Below, piece by piece: positions 1-8,661 of a DNA stretch of 46,004 bases. The notes beneath the pieces were generated by a model, which was not told the origin of the DNA, did no database searches, and saw only the letters and a program-made list of their open reading frames with translations. The number at the start of each line of letters is the position of its first letter. Position 1 is the stretch's first letter. The stretch is from an uncultured Clostridia bacterium (GTDB lineage Bacteria > Bacillota > Clostridia > Christensenellales > Borkfalkiaceae). The stretch is taken from assembly GCA_944368065.1 (NCBI GenBank), contig CALVWV010000023.1:1-46004 (forward strand). The letters run 5' to 3'. Position numbers and translations under genes: made by a program.

Positions 1-9
1 CCGCCGTTA

Positions 10-39
10 TTGACAAAGTCTGCCGCCGCGTGTTATAAT
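10..39 (+). promoter_or_regulatory. Promoter of the XRE-lipoprotein-HAD operon
   Basis: A perfect -35 TTGACA (10-15) and a perfect -10 TATAAT (34-39) are separated by 18 bp. Transcription should start near 46, about 28 nt before the start codon at 74. An AAAGG ribosome site lies at 58-62. Confidence 0.8.
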
Positions 40-73
40 TCAATAAGCGTTACGCAGAAAGGTTCGGTGCAAA

Positions 74-568
74 ATGGATTTCAGGGAAAGGCTTATAAAA
101 CTGAGAGATGAAAGAAAACTTTCGCAACAGGAGCTTGCGGATATGCTCGACGTCACCCGCCAGACTGTTTCGCGCTGGGAATCGGGAAAGAGCTACCCTT
201 CCATTCCGCAGATTGCGGGGATATGCCGCACATTCCACATAGACGCCAACGAACTTTTGGATTGCGGAGAAAATGCCGCCGCGCAAAGCGAAAAACCTAC
301 ACAAAACGAGCAGAAGAAAAAGCCGACAAAAACTTTTATTGCTGCGGTAACAATCTGCAGCGTGCTTCTCGCCGCGGCAATCGGCGGGCTTATCGCAACC
401 ATAGTTTATGCCGTAAAGGACGCCAGCTACGATTCCAGCGCTACCGTCTGGATAGTTTCCATTCCGCAGAATACGCCGATGATTGTGCTTTCCGTACTGC
501 TTTCGATATTCATAGTGCTCATAGCCGCAATATTCATATATCTTTTATCAAAGGGCAAACGCAGATGA
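74..568 (+). CDS. Membrane-anchored XRE-family HTH regulator
   Basis: This 164-residue protein has an N-terminal lambda-repressor-type helix-turn-helix at about residues 7-60 (SQQELADMLDVTRQTVSRWE core, then YPSIPQI). A charged linker (65-86) and two hydrophobic segments at about 88-113 and 136-158 follow. It is therefore probably a DNA-binding protein held at the membrane, as in the many small clostridial HTH proteins with a C-terminal two-helix anchor; its ligand is unknown. AAAGG lies 11 nt before the ATG. Its stop overlaps the start of the next gene as ATGA (565-568), so the two are probably translationally coupled, and the regulator may sense an envelope state linked to that protein. Function beyond transcription control is inference. 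Confidence 0.85.
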   Translation: MDFRERLIKLRDERKLSQQELADMLDVTRQTVSRWESGKSYPSIPQIAGICRTFHIDANELLDCGENAAAQSEKPTQNEQKKKPTKTFIAAVTICSVLLAAAIGGLIATIVYAVKDASYDSSATVWIVSIPQNTPMIVLSVLLSIFIVLIAAIFIYLLSKGKRR

Positions 569-990
569 AAAAGGCGGTTTTTGCGCTTGCCGCGGCAATT
601 GCGGCGGCAGCTGTTGCACTGTTTCCCGCCTGTTCCGACGCGGACGGAAATGCTGCAGGAACCTTCTGCTTTTTATCGGTAAGGCTTAAGGGCAACGGCG
701 ACGGCACGGTAACAGCCGTAGCTATAAACGAATTCAATACAGGCGGCACAAAACTGCCCGTCACCCTCTGCCTTTACCGCTCCGAAGAATACGAAGAAAA
801 TACGCAGGACATGCAATTGCTTGAAACAGCAGAAAGCGACGGGCTTGCAATGAATGAAAAAATTGAAATAGTATGCTCTGCTGACGCAGGCGGTTACTTC
901 TGCGCGCGGGCAGATTACACGATTAACGGCGAAACGCGGCAAATTTTCAGCGACATGGTGCATTACAGCGCCGAAGGGACAAGATTATAA
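565..990 (+). CDS. Small exported (possible lipo-) protein, unknown function
   Basis: This 141-residue protein starts at the ATG of the ATGA overlap with the upstream regulator; the same frame is open further upstream, but the overlap and signal peptide fix this start. Residues 1-23 are a clear signal peptide (MKK, then an alanine-rich hydrophobic stretch, ending FPAC). The cysteine would be the lipidation site, although Phe-Pro-Ala before it is a poor lipobox, so it may instead be a plain secreted protein. The mature part looks like a compact beta-rich domain (alternating polar/hydrophobic strands and a YFCARADYTINGE segment reminiscent of immunoglobulin-like folds). I do not recognise a family. 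It is in an operon with the XRE regulator and the HAD gene. Confidence 0.7.
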   Translation: MKKAVFALAAAIAAAAVALFPACSDADGNAAGTFCFLSVRLKGNGDGTVTAVAINEFNTGGTKLPVTLCLYRSEEYEENTQDMQLLETAESDGLAMNEKIEIVCSADAGGYFCARADYTINGETRQIFSDMVHYSAEGTRL

Positions 991-1007
991 ATTTCAGAGG
1001 TTTTATT

Positions 1008-1916
1008 ATGGGGAGCGAAAGAGCTGAAAAACAGTATGTAAGGCTGGAAAAAGGTGACAAACCCGTGCTTGCGGTGTGCTACGACTTTGACCGCACGCTA
1101 ACCCCCGGCGACATGCAGGCGCAGGGCTTCATTCAGTCGGTAGGCGCCAACGTAAACGAATTCTGGGAGCAGTCGAACAAGCTTGCTGCCGAAAACGACA
1201 TGGACATGAATCTTGCCTATATGCTTACGATGGTAAAAAAAGCAAAGGGCAAGTTTTACGTAACAAAAAAGGCGCTTGCAGAATACGGCGCGCAAATCAG
1301 GCTGTATAACGGCGTAGAAGATTGGTTCAGCCGCATAAACAAATACGGCGCAAGCCGCGGCATATGCGTAGAGCATTACATAATATCTTCAGGACTCAAA
1401 GAGATGATAGAGGGCACTTCCATTGCGGGCGAATTCAAAAAAATTTACGCAAGCGCGTTCTGCTACGACGAGGACGGCGTACCCGTATGGCCGGCGCAGA
1501 CGATAAATTACACAAACAAAACGCAGTTTCTGTTCCGCATAGAAAAAGGTTGCCTTGACATAAACGACCACGACGGCGTAAACGAGTACATCCCTCCCGA
1601 AAAGCTGCGCGTACCCTTAAGAAATATAGTATATATCGGCGACAGCGAGACAGACATACCCTGCATGAAGCTTGTAAACTCCTACGGCGGACACCCGATA
1701 GGCGTTTACGACCCCGAAACGGGCAAAAAGGACAAAGTTTACAAACTTATGAAAAACAACCGCATACGCTACTTTGCGCCCGCAGACTTCTGCGAAGGGA
1801 GCGAACTTGACAGGCTTTTAAAGGCGATAATCGATAAGACGGCGGCTTACGAAAACCTTGAAAACGAGCACGTAAAAGACCTTGACGAAATGCGCTCGGA
1901 AGAAAAAATTAAATAA
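1008..1916 (+). CDS. HAD-superfamily phosphatase/hydrolase
   Basis: This 302-residue cytoplasmic protein has the haloacid-dehalogenase motifs. Motif I is YDFDRT with the nucleophile Asp26 and Asp28, motif II is SSG at 127-129, a lysine-containing segment (NKTQFLFRIEKG) lies near 170-181, and motif IV is GDSETD at 211-216. A helical cap lies between motifs I and II (about 40-110), as in phosphoserine-phosphatase-like (C1) members. The family usually hydrolyses phosphate monoesters through an aspartyl-phosphate with Mg2+; the substrate cannot be told from sequence. An AGAGG site precedes the ATG by 8 nt. It is 17 bp after the small exported protein and presumably in the same operon, which ends at the hairpin at 1954. 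Confidence 0.85.
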   Translation: MGSERAEKQYVRLEKGDKPVLAVCYDFDRTLTPGDMQAQGFIQSVGANVNEFWEQSNKLAAENDMDMNLAYMLTMVKKAKGKFYVTKKALAEYGAQIRLYNGVEDWFSRINKYGASRGICVEHYIISSGLKEMIEGTSIAGEFKKIYASAFCYDEDGVPVWPAQTINYTNKTQFLFRIEKGCLDINDHDGVNEYIPPEKLRVPLRNIVYIGDSETDIPCMKLVNSYGGHPIGVYDPETGKKDKVYKLMKNNRIRYFAPADFCEGSELDRLLKAIIDKTAAYENLENEHVKDLDEMRSEEKIK

Positions 1917-1930
1917 AAAATTGCGTTGTT

Positions 1931-1952
1931 TGCGGCATATATGCCGTTCAAT
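1931..1952. repeat. Dispersed CATATATG palindrome, copy 1
   Basis: A perfect 14-bp palindrome (CGGCATATATGCCG, 1933-1946) is followed by TTCAATT. A relative with a different but still pairing flank lies just after the stop at 17399 (see 17401-17422), and further CATATATG palindromes occur at 28523-28536 and 29409-29425. Role unknown. Confidence 0.5.
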
Positions 1953-1953
1953 T

Positions 1954-1996
1954 AAAACGGTGCGCCGCGGCAGAATCTGCCGCGGCGCACCGTTTT
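1954..1996. terminator. Bidirectional intrinsic terminator (HAD / addA)
   Basis: A perfect 20-bp stem (arms 1954-1973 and 1977-1996) has a 3-nt AAT loop. Its outer pairs are A/T runs, so each strand ends in a T tract. It lies between convergent genes and should end both the operon from 74 and the addBA transcript. Confidence 0.9.
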
Positions 1997-2006
1997 TTAA
2001 AGCTAA

Positions 2007-5000
2007 TCAACTTAATTTTATTTCCCTGAGAGCAAATATGTTAACTATATATTTTTCTATTTTTTCATACGGCACGCCGAGTATTTTATGCGCGGCGATG
2101 GCATACAGTTCGAGCTGTCTGCGATACGTACGCACAATGAGCTCGTCAGATTTTCCCGAATATTTATAGTCGATTATCGCCACTCTGCCGCCGTTTACGC
2201 ACAAAAGGTCTATCGCGCCCTGAACGAGCACCTCGTCGTCCGAAGGCGTATCCATGAACGCATTTGCGGGCAGCGCGCATAAGAACTCCCTCTCGCGGTA
2301 AACTTCAGCGCCTTCGGTCCGCGCAAAGCAGGGCATGCGGAGTATTTTGGCAAGGCTTGCCTTATCCAGAAGCTCAGCCTGACCTTCGGCAAACAGTCCG
2401 TCCGCGGAAAATCTTTCAATTTCCTTTGCTATCCCTTCCTCATCCTTTACGGAAAAGTCGCAAAGCTGAAGAAATCTGTGGTAAGCTATGCCGCGCTCCG
2501 TACCCGTCTTGCCGACAGAAGAGCTTTCTTCCGATTCCTGCGGGAAGAGCTCGTTTTCGGCATAGTACATATCCTGCGGCTGCATTTTGAGTATAGCCGA
2601 AGCCGAACTTTTGACGGGCAGTTCAACGCTGTTTTCAAACGCGTACTTCCGCATGAACCTTGCGCGGAGCGCTTCGAGCACGGTCTCGTCCGGTTTTGAA
2701 ATGAGTGCGGGCGAGGGCTCGCTTTCAGTAAAGTCGGACATGCCGCAATTTTCCTTTCTGAAACAGGAAAAATCGAGCATATGCGCGTAATCAGCCGCAG
2801 CAAGCGCCCTGTGCGGATTGAACTCGACATCCTCCTGCGACATGACGTGCAGGCGGTATTTTGCGCGGGTGCACGCCACATACAAAAGGTTCATTTCGTT
2901 TTTGACGTCCTCCTTTGCGCCCCTTATGCGGCAAAGCCTGCCGAGCACGGTAGGCGTGCATACACGCTTTTGCATATCGAAATATTTATGAGCAAAGCCG
3001 AACTGCGAATCGCATAAAAGTCCGCCGTCGTTTCTGCCGCGGTAAGGCCTTGTAACGTCGGCTAAAATAACTACGGGAAACTCCAGCCCCTTGGATGAGT
3101 GCATGGTCATGATTTTGATGCTTTCATCGCCGCCGCTTTCCGCAAGGGCGAGGTTGAAGCCGCCCGCTTTGAACCTGGCTAAAAACTCGTTGACGCCAAG
3201 TTCGCCCGCGGGGGTATAAGCCGCCTCGGCAAGCCTGCGCACATTTTTAAGTTTTTTGCCGCCGTCCCTGAAATAGGCTGCTTCGAGCGCGGTATCGCGC
3301 AGAATGCTGTCTATAACCGTGCCCGCGCCGAAAAGGGCGGCAAGTCTGCGGTATGAATCGAGCTTTTCTTCAAACGCGGCAAGTTTTAAAGATATTTCGC
3401 CGGGGTATGCGGCGGCATAGCGCGCGCAGCATTCGCGGAATGCAAGCCCCTTTTCAGAGCGGAAAGCAATCCTTATTTTTGCGAGCTCCTCTTCGGTGAA
3501 GCCGCCGACGGGCGACAAAAGCGCCGAAGCGAGCGGAATATCCTGCTGACTGTTATCAATGAGCGAGAGTATGTCCGTCACCTGCTTTACTTCGGGGCTG
3601 CCGAACACGTTTCCGCCCTGCGCGCCCGAAACGGAGAAGCCCGCGGCGGTGAGCGCCCTGTAAATGCCGGCGGCGGAAGAATTGTCGCGCTTGCGCGTTA
3701 ATATGCATATATCCCCCGGCGTAACCGCGCGAACCGACTTTGTTTCCAGGTCGTAAAAAGTGCTTCCGAGCTCCCTTTGCACCACGCTTAAAACTGCGAG
3801 CCCTTCGCGCGTGGGCGGCGCTTTTTTAAGCACCTCTCGCTGGACAGAATACACTCCGTCCGCCTCGCTTCTGACCTTTTCTTCCTTGCCGAAAATATGC
3901 ACAAAAGCTCCGCCGCTGTTTGCGGGATATCCCCCGCCGCTTATCATTACGGAGTCCTTTTTGTAATTTATTCCGCACGTATCGGGGCGCATCAGCTGTG
4001 AAAACGAGGAATTTACGGTATCAATTACCTTTGGCGAGCTGCGGAAGTTGTGCGGCAGAAAAAGCGAGCCGCCGTGCTTTGAAAACTCCTCCGTCTTGCG
4101 CGCGAAATATACCGATTTCGAGCCGCGGAAGCCGTATATGGCCTGCTTTATATCGCCGACGAGGAACAGATTTTCCCCGCCCACGAGAGATATTATTTTT
4201 TCCTGTACGGGATTGACGTCCTGATATTCGTCGACGAACACGTGCGTAAACCGCTCGCGCACCTCCTCCGCCATTCCCCCGCCTTCCAGAAGTTTAAGCG
4301 TAAGGTGTTCCAGATCGCCGTAATCGAGCTTGCCTTCTTCGCGTTTGACCGCGGAATATGCCTCATCGAACGCAAGCACAAGTTCATTGTACGCTCTCGC
4401 GCACCTGCCGCTTTCAAGAAACATAGAAAGTTCGCTCTGCCTGTCCGAAAGCCCTTCGTAGAGCTTGTCGTACCTGCTCTTAACGTAGTCTTTAAGCTCC
4501 GAAAAGCGGGATATGAACTCCTCGTCCTCGCCGCTTTTTTTAGAAGGCTTGCGCGAAGTGGCAAACTTGGGCAGGGGAGAAAAGATATCTTTCTGCGCCG
4601 CCGCTTCGTGGAGAATATCCAGCATTTCGCCGATTATCTTTTTATACCCTTCTGGCATAAACCCGTTTGCAGAGATGAAATCTTCAATCTCCGCGTACAG
4701 CTGCAGGCAGGTTTCCCGCCCGTCTTCATAAATTGCCCCGCATATATCATTGAACGAACGCTCGTCGTACAGCTCCTCTGTGCGCTTTAAAAAATCCGTA
4801 TAATCGGGATTGTTGCGCACCTGGTCGTAGCCCTGCGACACAAGTTTTTTTAGCGACGCGTCCGAACGCTTTTTGCCGTAGCGCTCCAAAAGGTATAAAA
4901 AGTCGGAATTTTCTTCCTCGTAAAGCTTTTCGAAGAGCCCGTCCATCGCACGCGCGCGCAGCTGAGTTTCCGCACCGCCGTCTTCAGACACGACCTCGAA

Positions 5001-5363
5001 AGAGCCGTCTATATCCAGAAGATAGAAGTAAACGCGCAAGAGATATCCGCAGAAAGAATGTATGGTGCTTATGTTTGCCGAAGATATTTTGCCGAGCTGG
5101 CGCTTTATGTGCGCGCGCACCTTTTCATCTTCAGAAGCCGAGCGCTTTATAAGCTCGGAACGCAGTTTTTCCTTCATCTGCGCGGCGGCTTTTTTGGTAA
5201 ACGTGACGGCGAGCACTTCGTCAAGGTCGCCGCCGCGCTCTATAAAGTCGGCGAGGCGCTGTATCATTACGAACGTTTTGCCGCTGCCGGCCGAGGCGGA
5301 AACTATGACTTTTCCGCTTTTATCTATTGCCGCCCGCTGTTCGGGCGTGGCAGTATCAGCCAT
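2007..5363 (-). CDS. addA: ATP-dependent helicase/nuclease subunit A (AddA)
   Basis: This 1118-residue protein is the UvrD/SF1-type helicase plus nuclease subunit of the AddAB complex, which resects double-strand breaks to Chi-like sites and loads RecA. Visible motifs are Walker A AGSGKT (25-30), motif Ia AVTFTKKAA, the SF1 motif II box VDEYQDVNPVQ, motif III FLVGDIKQAIYGFRGS, motif V TMHSSKGLEF and motif VI LLYVACTRA. A C-terminal RecB-like nuclease carries GAIDLL and VAIIDYKYSG. The length is slightly below the usual 1200 residues. The start follows a GGGGGAGG ribosome site and lies 1 bp after the addB stop, so the two are co-expressed. The nuclease Asp and DYK residues are all present, so it should be active. 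Confidence 0.95.
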   Translation of the reverse strand: MADTATPEQRAAIDKSGKVIVSASAGSGKTFVMIQRLADFIERGGDLDEVLAVTFTKKAAAQMKEKLRSELIKRSASEDEKVRAHIKRQLGKISSANISTIHSFCGYLLRVYFYLLDIDGSFEVVSEDGGAETQLRARAMDGLFEKLYEEENSDFLYLLERYGKKRSDASLKKLVSQGYDQVRNNPDYTDFLKRTEELYDERSFNDICGAIYEDGRETCLQLYAEIEDFISANGFMPEGYKKIIGEMLDILHEAAAQKDIFSPLPKFATSRKPSKKSGEDEEFISRFSELKDYVKSRYDKLYEGLSDRQSELSMFLESGRCARAYNELVLAFDEAYSAVKREEGKLDYGDLEHLTLKLLEGGGMAEEVRERFTHVFVDEYQDVNPVQEKIISLVGGENLFLVGDIKQAIYGFRGSKSVYFARKTEEFSKHGGSLFLPHNFRSSPKVIDTVNSSFSQLMRPDTCGINYKKDSVMISGGGYPANSGGAFVHIFGKEEKVRSEADGVYSVQREVLKKAPPTREGLAVLSVVQRELGSTFYDLETKSVRAVTPGDICILTRKRDNSSAAGIYRALTAAGFSVSGAQGGNVFGSPEVKQVTDILSLIDNSQQDIPLASALLSPVGGFTEEELAKIRIAFRSEKGLAFRECCARYAAAYPGEISLKLAAFEEKLDSYRRLAALFGAGTVIDSILRDTALEAAYFRDGGKKLKNVRRLAEAAYTPAGELGVNEFLARFKAGGFNLALAESGGDESIKIMTMHSSKGLEFPVVILADVTRPYRGRNDGGLLCDSQFGFAHKYFDMQKRVCTPTVLGRLCRIRGAKEDVKNEMNLLYVACTRAKYRLHVMSQEDVEFNPHRALAAADYAHMLDFSCFRKENCGMSDFTESEPSPALISKPDETVLEALRARFMRKYAFENSVELPVKSSASAILKMQPQDMYYAENELFPQESEESSSVGKTGTERGIAYHRFLQLCDFSVKDEEGIAKEIERFSADGLFAEGQAELLDKASLAKILRMPCFARTEGAEVYREREFLCALPANAFMDTPSDDEVLVQGAIDLLCVNGGRVAIIDYKYSGKSDELIVRTYRRQLELYAIAAHKILGVPYEKIEKYIVNIFALREIKLS

Positions 5364-5364
5364 G

Positions 5365-8300
5365 TTATTCCTCCCCCTTCTGCTTTTTTACGGCGCGGGC
5401 GATATCAGCGCAAGTTACGCCGCTGACTTCGCGCCCGTCGGCGTCCGTCCCCTCGGCAAAGCCGCACATTCCGCCCATCTTGCAGTATTCGCACGCGCCC
5501 GTATACGGCGACGGCGTTATGTTGCCGCCGAACATCTCCTCCGCACCCCTGTACGCTATGAGCGCGGAATAGTCTATAAAATCGCTGAATTCCGCTTCCG
5601 AAAGGTTACCCGCAAGCGTCCTTCCGTTAAGGTATGCGTCGAAATATTTGCTGCGCTCCTTTTCCCCGAGCGTTTTATCGGAATTTTTTACCACCTCTTC
5701 GCCGCTGTCCATAAACCCCGTGAGCGTGAAGTCGCCGCCTTCCTTATCTTTGAATTCGATGTTTGCGGGGAAGTAGTAAGCGCCCGCGGGTCGCTTTCCG
5801 CGCGAAGCCGCAAGGAGGTACAAAGGAAGCTGAAGCTTTACGCCCGCGTAATATTTGTCGGGGTCGGCGTCCACGCTTCCAGTTTTATAGTCAATAACAC
5901 GTACAAGGTCGCCGCATTCGTCGACCCTGTCCACTCTGCCGCCCGCACGCACTCCGTCGCCTACGGGAATGCTGTACCACTTTTCGACGTCGCGCACGCG
6001 GAAGTTGGAAGCCGCAAGCTGCCTGTAAACGCCTGCGCAGACGCTTATCGCCTCTTCCTTAAGGCGCGCGGAAGAAGCTTTTCCGCTCGCGCCCTGGGTT
6101 ACGGAAGAAAATTCGGGGCGGCTTAAAACCTCGTCGGCGATATTTTCCGCCGCGCTGCGCGCCTGCCGCTCTTCCTTTATTGCGTTGACTTTGCCCGCAA
6201 ACTCCCTTAAAACCTCGTGCACGAAGTTGCCCGTATCCAGGGGACGCATCGCGCCCTCCTGTCTTTCGGCAAGCTTAAGCCCCTGGCGCGCGTAGTTTAA
6301 ATAAGGGCAGGAAAAATATGTCTCCAGAAGAGTTGGCGATATGCTGTTGCTGTTGCCCGCAAACAGCGCTCTGCCGTTTTTTATGGGCTTTTTGCCCTCC
6401 GCCTCCTTTAAAACGTTCTGCGCTTTGTCAACAAAACCGCGCTCCTTCAAAATCACGTAGAGCGCCGAATTTACAGAAGGGGTTAGCGTTCCGCCAGCAA
6501 GCGCCTTGAGCGCGGGGGTGAGCTCGCTGCAGTAATAGGGAAGTCCCCTTCCCGAAAGCTCCACCGCGCGCTTTGTAACGGGCGAAAGCGCGCCGCCCGC
6601 GGCATTTTTAAAGAGCGCGCGCATATATTGTATGATTTCGCTGCACACCTTTTCTTCGCCGCCGCTTAATACGGGGTAACTTAAGTAAAGGTGTTTTTTG
6701 AACGCGCAGAGATTGAGCGCCACCGTCTCTCTGCGGCGCATGTTGACCTGAGCAATCTTGGGCGAAATTTTAAGGTTGAGTTTTTCAAGCGAAGTGATTT
6801 CCCTGTCCGTAAGAAGAGCGGTATCCGAACCCGCGGGGGGCACGGCGTCTGTAAGCCCCGCGGCGAAAACAATGTCCGTTCCCGCATTTACCGTTTCTGA
6901 AATGTCCCCGACGAAAACGGCGTCGTACTTGGGCGGTATCATGGAAATTTCCGCCGCCGCAAAGCCGCTTTGAAGAAGTTTTTTATACTCCCGCGCGGTG
7001 TACAGCGCGCCGAGCCCGAGCTCCGCCGTCTCCTCTGCCACGGACAGCACGCCGTCGCAAACGCGCATATTGTACTGCGCCTGCGCGGGATAGGCGTTTT
7101 CCGCCTCCTTGGACATGTCTTCGAGCTGTTTTCTGCAATCGAAATATTCTATCAGCTTTCTTACGCCGTCCGCCCACTCTTCGGAAGTTGCGTTCTTTTG
7201 CGGCAGTAAGGAAAGCCCCTTTAAAAAACGCTCCCTCACGTTGCACACGGCGGCATAATCGAAGCCTAAAGCAGCGCAGATATCTTCGCGCGGGACGCGC
7301 TTTACTCCGCCGCGGTATTGAGCGCACCTTGCCGCATAGTTGCGGAATATGTCGCGCTCTTTTTTTGTAAGCCCGAACAGACTGCACGCGGCGATGCCGT
7401 CCACGTCTTCGGGCGCGCAGCCGCCCGCCGCACATTCGAGATAACCACATATAAAGTCTGCGAGCGCGTGCTCGGACAGGGCGCGGCGTTCGTCGACGTA
7501 ATAGGGAATATTGTACTGAGAAAAAATTCTTGCAAGCGCGGGGCGCATGCCGCTTACGTCTGCAAGCATGACGGATATGCGGAAGTACCGCTCCCCGCCG
7601 TCAATGACAAACCGCTTTATGGACGCGGCGATAAATTCAAGCTCGTCCGCCTCGTCCGAAGCCTGATAAATGTGCACCTTACCCGTTGGCATTCCCTCTT
7701 CGCGGAAGCACTGCGGGTCGAAAAGGTTTTTGCGTATGCGCTCCGCCTCGGGAATAAGGTCGGACTTTACAGTAATTGTGCGCAGTCCGCCCAACCCGCG
7801 CGAAAAACCTTCGAACTGGGCGGGGGCTTCGTTCGCGTAAATGTCGGGCGCGCCGCCTACGAATATGCCGCAGGTGTTTTCAGCCGTGCGCATGCACGCC
7901 TTTATGCACTCCGCCACCGTACCGGTAAACGCCTGAAAGCCGAGGAATACCACGTCTGCACCGTCAATTTTGCCGCAGGATTCTATGACGGACGGCAGAA
8001 GCCTTAAATAGACGTTTCTGTCCAGCCTACCGCTCTCTTTTAAAAATTGGGCGTAGTCCGAATAAACGAGCGCGATATCGTGCAGTTTATCTGAAAGAAG
8101 TCCGCCAGCCTGAGCCGAAGAGATATCTTCCGGCGAGATGCCCGAAGAGTACAAAAGAGCTATGGTATCGTAGATAGACCCCGCCGCCGCGGCTGCGGAA
8201 AGACGACGGAAGAGCCTTAAAGAGCTGCGGTTGCGCTCTATTATTCCGCGTATGGCGATGGCAGAGCCCTGACTGGAAAGAATTTTCCCGTCGTCCTTGC

Positions 8301-8508
8301 GCTCCTGCGAAAGAAAGCGCGCGAACGTGTAAACGGACGTGCAGAACGTGCCGCCTACCGCCGAACACACGGCGCGTTCGGCAACGAGGGTCAGCCTGTC
8401 TTCACAGAAAATGACCGTTCTTGCGCCGCGTTTTTCGTTTGCGGCGACATATTTTTTAAGCTCTTCGAGCGCTTCGCCGAGCGTCGGAGCAATTATCGAA
8501 AGATTCAT
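5365..8508 (-). CDS. addB: AddAB nuclease subunit B (AddB)
   Basis: This 1047-residue protein is the partner of AddA. Its N-terminal half is an inactivated-helicase-like scaffold. The C-terminal part is a RecB-family nuclease (RVDRVDE, then RVIDYKTGS) embraced by the iron-sulfur cysteines that staple this domain: one in the FSCPYL segment and three in CEYCKMGGMC near the C-terminus. The N-terminus (MNLSIIAPTLGEALEEL) aligns with the region where well-known AddB proteins have a GRSGSGKT-type P-loop, but no P-loop is present, so it probably does not bind ATP there. The ATG is only 6 nt from a TATAAT box and has no Shine-Dalgarno sequence, so the mRNA may be leaderless. Confidence 0.93.
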   Translation of the reverse strand: MNLSIIAPTLGEALEELKKYVAANEKRGARTVIFCEDRLTLVAERAVCSAVGGTFCTSVYTFARFLSQERKDDGKILSSQGSAIAIRGIIERNRSSLRLFRRLSAAAAAGSIYDTIALLYSSGISPEDISSAQAGGLLSDKLHDIALVYSDYAQFLKESGRLDRNVYLRLLPSVIESCGKIDGADVVFLGFQAFTGTVAECIKACMRTAENTCGIFVGGAPDIYANEAPAQFEGFSRGLGGLRTITVKSDLIPEAERIRKNLFDPQCFREEGMPTGKVHIYQASDEADELEFIAASIKRFVIDGGERYFRISVMLADVSGMRPALARIFSQYNIPYYVDERRALSEHALADFICGYLECAAGGCAPEDVDGIAACSLFGLTKKERDIFRNYAARCAQYRGGVKRVPREDICAALGFDYAAVCNVRERFLKGLSLLPQKNATSEEWADGVRKLIEYFDCRKQLEDMSKEAENAYPAQAQYNMRVCDGVLSVAEETAELGLGALYTAREYKKLLQSGFAAAEISMIPPKYDAVFVGDISETVNAGTDIVFAAGLTDAVPPAGSDTALLTDREITSLEKLNLKISPKIAQVNMRRRETVALNLCAFKKHLYLSYPVLSGGEEKVCSEIIQYMRALFKNAAGGALSPVTKRAVELSGRGLPYYCSELTPALKALAGGTLTPSVNSALYVILKERGFVDKAQNVLKEAEGKKPIKNGRALFAGNSNSISPTLLETYFSCPYLNYARQGLKLAERQEGAMRPLDTGNFVHEVLREFAGKVNAIKEERQARSAAENIADEVLSRPEFSSVTQGASGKASSARLKEEAISVCAGVYRQLAASNFRVRDVEKWYSIPVGDGVRAGGRVDRVDECGDLVRVIDYKTGSVDADPDKYYAGVKLQLPLYLLAASRGKRPAGAYYFPANIEFKDKEGGDFTLTGFMDSGEEVVKNSDKTLGEKERSKYFDAYLNGRTLAGNLSEAEFSDFIDYSALIAYRGAEEMFGGNITPSPYTGACEYCKMGGMCGFAEGTDADGREVSGVTCADIARAVKKQKGEE

Positions 8509-8514
8509 GGCTTT

Positions 8515-8543
8515 ATTATAACATAGCGCGCGCCGCCGTGCTA
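8515..8543 (-). promoter_or_regulatory. Promoter of addBA, extended -10
   Basis: On the reverse strand, TGT-TATAAT (box at 8515-8520) is an extended -10. The best -35 at 17 bp spacing is TAGCAC (8538-8543), which is weak. The predicted first transcribed base falls at or next to the addB ATG (8506-8508). Confidence 0.6.
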
Positions 8544-8585
8544 CAGAATTTTAATTATTTTAACGGCTTTTTAACCGCAAAAGTT

Positions 8586-8614
8586 TTTACAATCGCAAAA
8601 TTATATGGTATAAT
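8586..8614 (+). promoter_or_regulatory. Promoter of the lipoprotein gene at 8662
   Basis: TTTACA (8586-8591), a 17-bp spacer and TATAAT (8609-8614) preceded by TGG (extended -10). Start of transcription would be near 8621, giving a leader of about 40 nt in which I see no Shine-Dalgarno sequence. Confidence 0.75.
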
Positions 8615-8661
8615 GAATTTCGTTTAAACCAAAAATTAACTTAACAAAACGGTATCATTCA

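Noticed and set aside
5062-6126. A 354-codon forward open frame opposite addA/addB
   Set aside because: It spans the junction of two well-supported genes on the other strand and its composition is biased.
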